The notes below the pieces were generated by a model. That model was not told the DNA's origin. It ran no database searches and saw nothing but the letters and a program-made list of their open reading frames with translations. From positions 1 through 64,000 of the forward strand of contig JAAWKA010000005.1 of the NCBI GenBank assembly GCA_022797145.1: a stretch of 64,000 bases of DNA. Direction: 5' to 3'. The DNA is from Clostridia bacterium (GTDB taxonomy: Bacteria > Bacillota > Clostridia > TANB77 > CAG-508). The translations under genes were made by a program, and so were the position numbers. This document shows positions 43,972-53,119 of the stretch, in pieces; position 1 is the stretch's first letter, and every line of letters starts with the position of its first letter.

Positions 43972-44363
43972 ATTTCTTCTTCCTCACTTTCATTATCAAG
44001 TGTTGAATTTTCTTCTAAACAAGGTTGTAGCATTTTTTCTAAATATTCTGCCATTTCTTTTTGTGTTTGAAATTGCATATACTTATAACTCTCGTGATAT
44101 GCTGATGAATCTATATCTAAATCAAGTTGAGCAGTTGCTATTTCTAATTTTCCCCAATTATGTGTTATCCACATTCTCTTATTTAAAATTTTACTTTCAC
44201 AAATAATCCAAAGTGGAGTTTTTCTATCTACCAGATATTGATTTGTCATATACCATGTTGAATGGTCTACCAATCTATCTAAATCAGCTGTAAAAAGAAT
44301 TCTATATATTTCTCTGTATTTCTTCTTGTACATTGGATTCTCTAAATCCATTATTCTTCTCAT
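43965..44363 (-). CDS. element protein, tail DNESEEEEIC
   Basis: Stop overlaps next ATG. Confidence 0.6.
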   Translation of the reverse strand: MRRIMDLENPMYKKKYREIYRILFTADLDRLVDHSTWYMTNQYLVDRKTPLWIICESKILNKRMWITHNWGKLEIATAQLDLDIDSSAYHESYKYMQFQTQKEMAEYLEKMLQPCLEENSTLDNESEEEEIC

Positions 44364-44761
44364 ACTATCTCCTCTTCTAGGCAGTCAATGTCTTCATATT
44401 GTTTGTCTTTTTCTATTTCTTCTTTATATGTCATATCCCAATCTTTAATCTTTAAAGTTTCAACTCCCCAACCTATTTCAAAAGTTATATATAAATCTTT
44501 ATATGGAATTGCAATATTATGTGTATATATTTTATTTCCCCAAATTGTATCTTTTGTTAATTTATATAGTATTGAACCTTCTTCAAATTTGTCATCATTT
44601 ATTTCTTTATATATCTTACCTGCAATATCATAAGCTAGTTCACTAAGACTATAACAGGAATATCCTGTATTTATAATCTCATCTATGCAACTATAATAAA
44701 AATCGTGTAATGCAAATCCATATTTTTCTGTAAATTCATTTTCACTCAAATTTAAACTCAT
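44360..44761 (-). CDS. element protein, tail CLEEEIV
   Basis: ATGA overlap. Confidence 0.6.
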   Translation of the reverse strand: MSLNLSENEFTEKYGFALHDFYYSCIDEIINTGYSCYSLSELAYDIAGKIYKEINDDKFEEGSILYKLTKDTIWGNKIYTHNIAIPYKDLYITFEIGWGVETLKIKDWDMTYKEEIEKDKQYEDIDCLEEEIV

Positions 44762-45612
44762 AATTCTTCTTCCTCATCAATTTTATTTTCTATATTTTCT
44801 TTATAAAACAATGTATCTTCTTCATTTACATCTAAGCAGCTACAATGATTGCAAAATAATTGTATATTCAAAGATTTAACAAGTGGTAAATAGTGATTTT
44901 TAAAATTATTCCATCTATTTAATTCTTTTCTTATCCATATTTTATCTTCACAATCAGCTTCTTTAAGCATTTCTTTTCTAAAATTCATTTGAAAGTCACT
45001 CTCTGCAACAAGGTCAGCTAATGTCCATTTTTCTGGATATGCTTCTGGCTGTCCTAATTTAGCACCATTGGCTAAAGCTATTTTTTGATCTAAGACTAAA
45101 TGTTCTCTTCCTGTACACATACAAATATCATTAAATCTTTTTTTAGCTTTTTCAAATTCTTTATTAAAGTCTTTATTGTATTTAAAATTATTTATATCCC
45201 TTTTAGATTCTTTTAAATTCTCTTGTTTTCTTAATTCAGTAAGACTTATGAAAGGTTTTCCATTAAAAGTTATCTCCTGAATTCTTTTAAATTGCTTTAA
45301 AACTCCATTTTGCAATTTATCAAATTCCTCATACAATTCCATTGTAAAATACTGTAGCATTTCTTTTTGAGATAATACCCAACCAGAACTATATAAAAAA
45401 CTAAATATTTTATCATTATTACTTATAAAACATAGTGAATTATCTTCATTGTCATAATATGCTTCTTTTCCTGGTGTAAAATGATAGTTTTCACTCTTTC
45501 CAAGATATACTCTATCTTCTGTATCAACTAAAGCTGTCATTCCTTCATAGTTACTTATACAAGCTGAAATTATTTTTACTTTTTTAGTATTCATAAATGA
45601 TTTTCCTTTCAT
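44758..45612 (-). CDS. element protein, tail KIDEEEEL
   Basis: ATGA overlap. Confidence 0.6.
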   Translation of the reverse strand: MKGKSFMNTKKVKIISACISNYEGMTALVDTEDRVYLGKSENYHFTPGKEAYYDNEDNSLCFISNNDKIFSFLYSSGWVLSQKEMLQYFTMELYEEFDKLQNGVLKQFKRIQEITFNGKPFISLTELRKQENLKESKRDINNFKYNKDFNKEFEKAKKRFNDICMCTGREHLVLDQKIALANGAKLGQPEAYPEKWTLADLVAESDFQMNFRKEMLKEADCEDKIWIRKELNRWNNFKNHYLPLVKSLNIQLFCNHCSCLDVNEEDTLFYKENIENKIDEEEEL

Positions 45613-45634
45613 TATATTTTTTACCTTATTACTT

Positions 45635-46763
45635 TTATAGAGTTGTTTCTTCTTCAGTTACATTTATTTGTTGTTCCAATCCTTCTACAATCAATCTGTA
45701 GCAATTATTTTTTACTTCTTCTAAACTTTTCATATTATCTAAATTAAAATTATCTGATAAAATCCTTTTAGATATTAATTCACATTTATCAATATTGTTA
45801 TCACTTGTATAAATTGAGGCTATCATTTTCCCTTTTTCTTTTGTTATCTCTAAAATATTTCCATTTTCTCTGATTGCAATAAGTGGGCTTCTGTAATTTT
45901 CATAAAAATAATTGTCTTTGGCTTTCCATTGTAAATCTGCTAAATCTTCTGCATCTACCATGAAAGCTGCAATATCTTTTTCAAATTCTTTTCCCATTTC
46001 ATACATATATTGTTTTATTCGGTTTTCTTCTCCTGGATTTGTTAAATATCCAATCATCATTGAAGTATCAGTATATTTTAATTGATACTGATTATTTTTA
46101 ACAACAATATCGTAAGATAAATAAGCATTTTCATTGCTAGTATCTTTTAATGTTGGATAGAAGTAAACTTTTAATTCTTCATTATCTTTATCTATTAATT
46201 CAAATATTGGTCTACCTTTCATATCAAAACTTTTAAGTACATTATCTAACATTTCTATCTTGTCTTGCTTTGTTAAATCGCATCTTTTCTCAAATACCAT
46301 TTCCATTCTATTAAATAAAGAACATACTTCGTTTAAATTGTTATTCAATTTGTTTGGTATAATATTTAAAATAAATCTTTCTTCGTAAACTGATGGAATT
46401 ATATGTAGTTCTCTATGTCCAGTTCCATTTTTTATTATTTCATTTATCTTATTTTCATATTTTTTGTATGTACCTAAATCCCCTAAGACAGCAATATCAT
46501 TATAATAATTTTTAATTTCTCTCAAATCATATGGGCTACTAAAAGAAATTTTATAAAGTTCATTGCTTCTATCTGAAAACTGAAGCATTCCGAGAAATAA
46601 TACTTCTTATTAATGAAGCATATTTTTCTTCAAATGTTTCTTTCCATTTATACATTTCACATTTTCGATATGAAAGAGGAGTCATATTTCCATCAGCAAT
46701 ATATCCTGTTATCTTATTGTTTTCTTTATCTATCTCTAATTTTTTTATATAATCACAGGCCAT
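45635..46763 (-). CDS. element protein of ~375 aa, split by CGG +1 site at 46590-46592; tail VTEEETTL
   Basis: MACDYIKKLEIDKENN...EKYASLIRSIIS joins G-MLQFSDRSNELYKISFSSPYDLREIKNYY... if the C of CGGA is skipped. Confidence 0.72.
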
Positions 46764-46765
46764 CT

Positions 46766-47938
46766 TTATAACTCCTCACTTTCTTCATCTTCTTCTCCAC
46801 CAAACATATAATAAATTTTTTTAAGTTCTTCATCTTCAGTTTTTATAGCTTCATCCTTTATATCTTCTAAATTATCAATATTTTCTAGTGTTTTAATTCT
46901 TTCATAATCTTGCCATAAATTTGTAAATTCTTTAGAATACCAACCTGGATATTTTTCTTTTTCTTGTTCTTGCTCAATTTTAAAATTATTTTTTTCCAAA
47001 GTTGTTATTCTTTCAATACATTCTTTTATAGTATCTGGCATATAATATTCAGTTTCATTTCTATACTTATCAAATTTATCTTTTAATTCTTCTTTCAGTT
47101 GATCCACTTTATGTAATATAATATCTTCTGTTGTTCTTATTATTTGTTTTTCTATATCACTAAAATCTTCTGAATTTATTGTAACCTCCGATTTATTAAA
47201 AGTTACTGCATTTAAATTTTCAAGTTCATTACTTGAATGCAAACTAATTTTTTTACCATATATATTAAATATTTCATCTAGTTCTGCTTCTGTTTTTATC
47301 TTGTTTCCATCATTAAATATTAAATTAACATTTTTCTTTTCTTTAAGAAAAGTATTTATCTCTGCCAATTTCAAAATAAATTTTGGAGCTTTCTTATGCT
47401 GTATTTCTTTTAAAATCAATCCTGCTTTAATTTCATTATCAAATAATCCCTTTTTATAGAGTTCTTCTAAATTATGTATTTCTTCAGTATATGGATCAAA
47501 AATTATTGAATCACCATTATCTAGTGCATAAACAAGTTTGCTTGTATTGAAATTTATTTTTGTATTATAAGAAAGGCTACATTTTATATCAGTATCTAAA
47601 CTTTGTAATTTTCTTATAGATATGTCTTTATATAACTCGTAGCTTGAATAATTATTATTCTTAAATATTTCAAATGTCTTATCACTTATAAATTTTTGTA
47701 TTCTATTATGAATCAAAGAACTGTACTCTAATATGTAATATCTCTTTAATAATTCTTGTTCAAATTTATAATATTCTTTATTTTCTTTATCAAAATCACT
47801 TCTACTATGCACATATAAAGTATCTTCTTTACCATCCATATAAAAATAACTAAACATTGAATAACTATTATCTTGAAACAGCCTAAATTCTTCTTTATTC
47901 TCACTCACAAAATTAAATTTTCCTATTTTAATTATCAT
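46766..47938 (-). CDS. element protein, tail EEDEESEEL
   Basis: Start MIIKIGKFNF after ggaggag SD. Confidence 0.6.
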   Translation of the reverse strand: MIIKIGKFNFVSENKEEFRLFQDNSYSMFSYFYMDGKEDTLYVHSRSDFDKENKEYYKFEQELLKRYYILEYSSLIHNRIQKFISDKTFEIFKNNNYSSYELYKDISIRKLQSLDTDIKCSLSYNTKINFNTSKLVYALDNGDSIIFDPYTEEIHNLEELYKKGLFDNEIKAGLILKEIQHKKAPKFILKLAEINTFLKEKKNVNLIFNDGNKIKTEAELDEIFNIYGKKISLHSSNELENLNAVTFNKSEVTINSEDFSDIEKQIIRTTEDIILHKVDQLKEELKDKFDKYRNETEYYMPDTIKECIERITTLEKNNFKIEQEQEKEKYPGWYSKEFTNLWQDYERIKTLENIDNLEDIKDEAIKTEDEELKKIYYMFGGEEDEESEEL

Positions 47939-47942
47939 AAAA

Positions 47943-48482
47943 TTACTCCTCCAAGTCTTGCGTGTCTTCCTTTTCTGGATAATACTCATTTAAATAATTA
48001 TCTATAATTCCATTCATAGTTTCATTAAAGAAGATATGATCTGTAATCTTGTCTGCTATATCAACTATGTTATCTAATTCTAATGGAATATTCCTTCCAT
48101 CTTCATTCATATCTTCTATTCTTGTAACAACTTCACTAGCAATACCTTTTAATAGAAATGTTTCATTAAGCTCTTTTATTTGTTTAAAAATTTCTTTTGA
48201 ATTTTCTATTTCTACAGTCATTTGCTTTATAAAGTTATTACTATTTTTAATAAAACTTTCAAAATTTTCTTTTTCTTCTTGATTTGTATAAAATATCGTT
48301 TGAAAATATAATCCATTTTTATTATTTTCAGTTTCATAGAATAATGCTTTTTCTCCTAAATTTTCAAATGAAATAAGATTTATATTGTGATTTTTTAAAT
48401 AATCTTTTATTCTTTTAATTTCTTCGCTTATTTCTGTTTCTTTCATATTAGCTTTTAATATTAATATGTTCTCATATTTCAT
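47943..48482 (-). CDS. element protein, tail KEDTQDLEE
   Basis: Intact ORF. Confidence 0.6.
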   Translation of the reverse strand: MKYENILILKANMKETEISEEIKRIKDYLKNHNINLISFENLGEKALFYETENNKNGLYFQTIFYTNQEEKENFESFIKNSNNFIKQMTVEIENSKEIFKQIKELNETFLLKGIASEVVTRIEDMNEDGRNIPLELDNIVDIADKITDHIFFNETMNGIIDNYLNEYYPEKEDTQDLEE

Positions 48483-48829
48483 AATTCTTCTTCCTCTTCT
48501 TTTATATCTAATTCATACCTGTCAAATTCATCTATTAAACCTTTATCAACTAAAAACCTTTCAAATATGTCAATTCTTCTTTGCAATGAAAATATTTTGT
48601 CTTTTTTTTCTTTTTCCACTAATTCTTTCAATTTAAGTTTTGATTTTAGATTATCAAGTTCTAAGGATATTTTATATTTTTTGTTTGCTATTCTTCCTGC
48701 TTCTCTGTTCATATCAGCTTCTTTATATTCTATATATTCTCTGTCTAATTCTTCATACTGATTAGATAAAATATCTATTTGCTTTTTAATTCCTTCTATA
48801 CTAGTTAAATCTATCTTTTCTTTATTCAT
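48479..48829 (-). CDS. element protein, tail DIKEEEEEL
   Basis: ATGA overlap. Confidence 0.6.
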   Translation of the reverse strand: MNKEKIDLTSIEGIKKQIDILSNQYEELDREYIEYKEADMNREAGRIANKKYKISLELDNLKSKLKLKELVEKEKKDKIFSLQRRIDIFERFLVDKGLIDEFDRYELDIKEEEEEL

Positions 48830-50039
48830 TTTCTAATACCTCATTTTTACCATTAACAAAGTATTCATCTGGAAAATCTTCTAAATATCCTTCTAACCAA
48901 TCATCTTGAATTAATGAACATACAAATTGCCAATCAACTTGTTCAAAAACATCTTCAGCCATTATTTCAATGTCCTCAAAAGGAACTTTGTTTAAATCTA
49001 CTCCATTAACTACCAAATAATCTCTAACATCTTCACATATTCCTTCAAAAGTAATACCTGCATCATTTATATTATTTTCATCAAGTTCAGATACATAGCA
49101 TATTCCTTCTCGTTTATAAAAATTCTCAAAATTCTTATAGATATAACCTTGCCTAAAATATTCTTTTTCAATTGTTCCATCTGGCAATATTTCTCCTATC
49201 TGTCTGCACATAATTTCTTTTACATATTTATTTATGTCTCGTATTGAATCTTCTTTATTTACAAATAGGGTATTTACTTTTATTAATTCTTTTTCCTTTT
49301 TAATGTAAATGTTTAACTGTTTTTGGTTATCTGGTAATTTATACCTTTTATCAGTTTTATCTGGAAATTTACAGTAAAAATCTTTTATCTTAAAAAAGCC
49401 TTTTATCTCATTTATTGGTTCTAAATTAGCTTTTGCTTCTTCAATGGATTGTATGATATTTTCATAAGTAGTATTGTTGCTTTTGGCTATATCTTGAATA
49501 TCTCTATCATTTTCTATAATTTCTTTCATTTGTTCTTTATAATCTTCTAAAGTATCTTGCTTGAAGATTTTCCAGCACGAATATTCGCAATTAAACATTA
49601 TATTTGCTAATTCAATCGAAATTTCTCTACCTAATTCCTCTAAGGTCATTATTTCATCTTTTTCATAGTCTTGTTTTTCTTCTTCAACATGAAGAAGATC
49701 GACTTCATATTTATTTACATTATTAAAAAAATCTTCTTTTTCATTACTAAAGTATAGGTAATCTAATCTATTATCAATCTCTTCTTTTGCTTTTAGTATA
49801 TTAACAGACATGAAAGGATCTTTAGGAACATAACCTTTAGCAGCTACATCTTCCACTTTAACAATAAAACCTCTTTTTAATGATTCTAATGTTGTTGCAT
49901 ATTCTTCATGCTTAAATGTGAAATTGTAAGAATCAATTAAACTAACTTTATCCATTAGCAACTTATTTATATTATTTTCCTTACTAAAATCTTTTTTTAA
50001 TATTTCTTTACATTTCTTATAATCAGTAATATTATTCAT
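48822..50039 (-). CDS. element protein, tail KNEVLENE
   Basis: Intact 405 aa ORF. Confidence 0.6.
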   Translation of the reverse strand: MNNITDYKKCKEILKKDFSKENNINKLLMDKVSLIDSYNFTFKHEEYATTLESLKRGFIVKVEDVAAKGYVPKDPFMSVNILKAKEEIDNRLDYLYFSNEKEDFFNNVNKYEVDLLHVEEEKQDYEKDEIMTLEELGREISIELANIMFNCEYSCWKIFKQDTLEDYKEQMKEIIENDRDIQDIAKSNNTTYENIIQSIEEAKANLEPINEIKGFFKIKDFYCKFPDKTDKRYKLPDNQKQLNIYIKKEKELIKVNTLFVNKEDSIRDINKYVKEIMCRQIGEILPDGTIEKEYFRQGYIYKNFENFYKREGICYVSELDENNINDAGITFEGICEDVRDYLVVNGVDLNKVPFEDIEIMAEDVFEQVDWQFVCSLIQDDWLEGYLEDFPDEYFVNGKNEVLENE

Positions 50040-50040
50040 T

Positions 50041-50882
50041 TTATTCCTTTCTTAAATTGCAACAATCATCTTTATTTACATTTACATTTCTTTTCCAATA
50101 CAAATAATGATTAGAAACATCTTCACATATTGTTACTTCTTCAAATCCAGTTATTTTCTTTAACATTTTAATCTTATCTTTTAACTGTAAATGACAATAT
50201 CCACTTTGTTTTAAAGTATATTTAGAATAATCTAAGTCAAACCATCTCTTTATCCATGAATTTACTCTCAAAAATTCAATTAAAATTTTGTCACATTTAA
50301 TGTTGTTTAAAATATCAAAGTCTATATATTGTTCAATAAATGGTGAAAGTCTAACCTGTACATCAAATCCATGTTCTTGTAATTTTTCAATGGCTTCAAT
50401 TCGTTTACTTGGAACAGTTGCTTTTTCATAAGTAAGTGATAAATCATCTTGTGTAGTTGTTATTGTAATTTGAATATGTGCTAACTTTTTGTCTAATATT
50501 TTTATATATTCATCATCAGCTATTAAATTTGATTTAGTAACTATTAAATAACCTATTCCATACTTATTTAATAGCTTTATCGTGTTATATGTAACTTTAT
50601 ATTTCTTTTCAATTGGTTGGAAACAATCGGTCATTCCGACCTAATCGCAATATTGTTCCTTTAGGTAATTTTTTTATTTTTCTCTCTATCTTGCTTGTAT
50701 CAGCTACACTCGGATCATTTGGATTCCATAAATTTCTAAAATCTAATAATGATTTTGCATAACAATATTTGCAATCATGCTGACAGCCACAACCATATGT
50801 ATCAAGTCGTGTAGGATATTTGCATTTACTTCCTTCATTTCCTTCTACTGTTTTATAAAAACTCTTAAATTCTTTGCTTCAA
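50041..50882 (-). CDS. SplB-like/radical SAM protein, split by CGG +1 site at 50636-50638; 5' end also unclear
   Basis: EFKSFYKTVEGNEGSKCKYPTRLDTYGCGCQHDCKYCYAKSLLDFRNLWNPNDPSVADTSKIERKIKKLPKGTILRLG joins G-MTDCFQPIEKKYKVTYNTIKLLNKYGIGYLIVTKSNLIADDEYIKILDK. CxxxCxxC cluster present. Confidence 0.8.
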
Positions 50883-50899
50883 TTTTCCTCCTATTATAA

Positions 50900-50961
50900 T
50901 GGTTGCAAAGGTGGGTACTGCCCCCACATCGCCAGCAAAGCAGACTGGAATGTTCTTTACA
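50900..50961 (-). ncRNA. 62-nt tRNA-like leader RNA without a D-arm
   Basis: TGTAAAG-AACATT-CCAGT-CTGCTTT-GCTGG-CGAT-GTGGG-GGCAGTA-CCCAC-CTTTGCA-A-CCA. Confidence 0.4.
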
Positions 50962-50982
50962 CTACATTGCGATAAATAAAAA

Positions 50983-51018
50983 AACTCACAAGTCACTTTT
51001 TCAAGCAACTTATAAGTT
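50983..51018 (-). terminator. leader terminator/attenuator-like hairpin
   Basis: Minus: AACTTATAAGT-tgcttgaaaaagtg-ACTTGTGAGTT-TTTTTAT. Confidence 0.6.
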
Positions 51019-51026
51019 TTGATATT

Positions 51027-51075
51027 AACATCATAATATTTTATATAGGGGTTTTCAATTCCCAAATTTTTCCCT
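51027..51075 (-). promoter_or_regulatory. element promoter B: GGGAA-N6-GGGAA-TTGAAA-N17-TATGAT
   Basis: Minus: agggaaaaatttgggaaTTGAAAacccctatataaaatatTATGAT. Confidence 0.82.
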
Positions 51076-51081
51076 ATTTAT

Positions 51082-52056
51082 TCATATGGAGTTTTCTTCC
51101 TCAATATCATTAGAGTCATTTATATCCATTAAAAAACTTTCATAATTAGAATAACATAAAAAGTATAATACTGAATCCAAATTTAATTTTCCTTCATAAC
51201 TTTTTATATACTGCTTTTCTTCTTTTGCTTTACTATATAATCTAAATTCTGATAGTTCTTTATTAATGTCAACTTCTAATTCTAATTTATATTGAGTTCC
51301 ATTATCATATTGATTTGTAATTTTTTCTATTAATTTACAATCATAATCAAAGAAATCCAATATATCCTGTTTGTCGATATACACATAATTTTGACTTGTT
51401 TTAGTATAAATTTGTTTTAATTCAAAAATATCCTTTTCTATATGTTTTTCTACTTCGTTTTGCTTTTCTTTTACATAATTACATAATTTTTCCTCAATTT
51501 CTTCCCAATGTGCATTAACAAAATTTCTCTCATTTTTAGAGTAACAATCAATACATTCTAATACTAGATCTTCCTTAATTAAATGATGTACTCTAAACAA
51601 TCCATTCATCTTTTTTTTCTCATACACTATAGTAAAGTATAAATATTTATCACCTTTTTTAAAATCAATATCTTTAAATTGAACTTGGTAACGGTTATCT
51701 TCATAAGCATCATAAACCTTTGCAATTTCTTGCCAATCTTTTGCAGTAATAATAGTTTGTAATTTTATATGTGTATCAAATTTGCGAGCTATAGTATTAA
51801 TGTCTGCTACAAAATCAAGTAATAAATCTGGAGTAATATCTTCTCGTATATCACAAAACAACAAACTACATTGTTCTTTATTTACTATAATATTTTCTTT
51901 ATCAAAATTAAATTTAATCCATTCAACCCACTTTTTAGCACTATTTTTAGCACATATTGCAATTTCATTATTAGATATTTCTTTAAGTTTCAATCTGTAT
52001 TTCGCACAAATTATTTTTATACCTTCTTCACATTGTTTTTTTCTCTGCTTTTCCAT
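51082..52056 (-). CDS. element protein, tail NDIEEENSI
   Basis: Intact ORF. Confidence 0.6.
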   Translation of the reverse strand: MEKQRKKQCEEGIKIICAKYRLKLKEISNNEIAICAKNSAKKWVEWIKFNFDKENIIVNKEQCSLLFCDIREDITPDLLLDFVADINTIARKFDTHIKLQTIITAKDWQEIAKVYDAYEDNRYQVQFKDIDFKKGDKYLYFTIVYEKKKMNGLFRVHHLIKEDLVLECIDCYSKNERNFVNAHWEEIEEKLCNYVKEKQNEVEKHIEKDIFELKQIYTKTSQNYVYIDKQDILDFFDYDCKLIEKITNQYDNGTQYKLELEVDINKELSEFRLYSKAKEEKQYIKSYEGKLNLDSVLYFLCYSNYESFLMDINDSNDIEEENSI

Positions 52057-52071
52057 CTATAGTTCCTCCTA

Positions 52072-53068
52072 TTATATTGTTTCTTCTTCATCTTCTTCAT
52101 TCTCATTTATTTTAGTATTTTTATCTATAAAATTTTCAATAATTTCATTATCTTTATTTTTATATTTACTGCAAATCACATTGCCTAAATCATAATCCAT
52201 ATCAATAATTTCTGAACTACCATTGTATATACTGTTAAACTCTTCTTCATTTACTTTTATGCAAGATATTATTCCATATGTATTATTATTTCCATTTTTT
52301 ACATAGTTATCTATAAATTCTAATGCTTCATCATATTTTTTAGTAAATCCCCAATTTTCATTATAATATCCATTTTTATAATCCCAAACTTCATTATAAC
52401 ATTCATATTCTGGATCATCTTTATCTAATAAAACACCAACTTCAAATTGATATGCTTCGTATTTGTCATTTATTATATTATCCATTTTTATCTCTAATGC
52501 TTTTTCTATATCTATTATTACTTCAGGAACAAAATGATATTTCAAAACATCTATAAGATTAGGTTGCAATTCTTCTTTTCCACAAAAAAATATTTCATCT
52601 TTAGAAAATACTTTTTCATCTTTTTCAAGCATAAACATAATTTTTAAATTTTCAAATGGATTCAATGGATAGCTAGGACCATTTCTTGGTTCATACATTT
52701 GTATATCATCTTTTAGTTCCATATAATCTTCTATATACTTTTTGTTTAATTCATATAAATTACAGCATTCATCTTGTTTTAAATTGTTTAATTCTGATTT
52801 TAATATTATAGCTTTAAATTTGCTATCAATTTTTTCTAGTTCATTAATAGCATTAATTATTTGACAGTTTTCTTCAAAATTAACATACTTGTTTTCATTA
52901 AAAACATTTTTTAATATTAATTTATATTTTTCTTTTAGTTCTTCGCTTATATTATTTGTTCTAAATAACCTTAAATACTCATCTTCAACAAACTTCTTTG
53001 CTTCTTCTGGAATTGGTTCAAATATTCTTAATCCGATTAAGTATCTTTTTATATTCTTCTTTATTCAA
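52072..53068 (-). CDS. element protein, TTG start, split by CGG +1 site at 53033-53035; tail NEEDEEETI
   Basis: MNKEEYKKILN joins G-LRIFEPIPEEAKKFVEDEYLRLFRTNISEELKEKYKLILKNVFNENKYVNF...EDYMELKDDIQMYEPRNG..., continuous with ORF 52072..52722. Confidence 0.72.
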
Positions 53069-53085
53069 TTTTATCACCTACCTAT

Positions 53086-53116
53086 TTTTAAAGGACAGTA
53101 TTGTACTGCCCTTTAA
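53086..53116 (-). terminator. hairpin terminator
   Basis: tttaaagggcagtacaatactgtcctttaaa. Confidence 0.7.
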
Positions 53117-53119
53117 AAT

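Noticed and set aside
50900-50961. tRNA-like RNA as the CGGN decoder
   Set aside because: Its apparent anticodon loop CTGCTTT cannot pair with CGG or CGGN.
50865-51065. ORF MGIENPYIKYYDVNIK...KLKQRI as a protein
   Set aside because: It spans promoter B, the attenuator hairpin, the tRNA-like RNA and the SD of the radical SAM gene.
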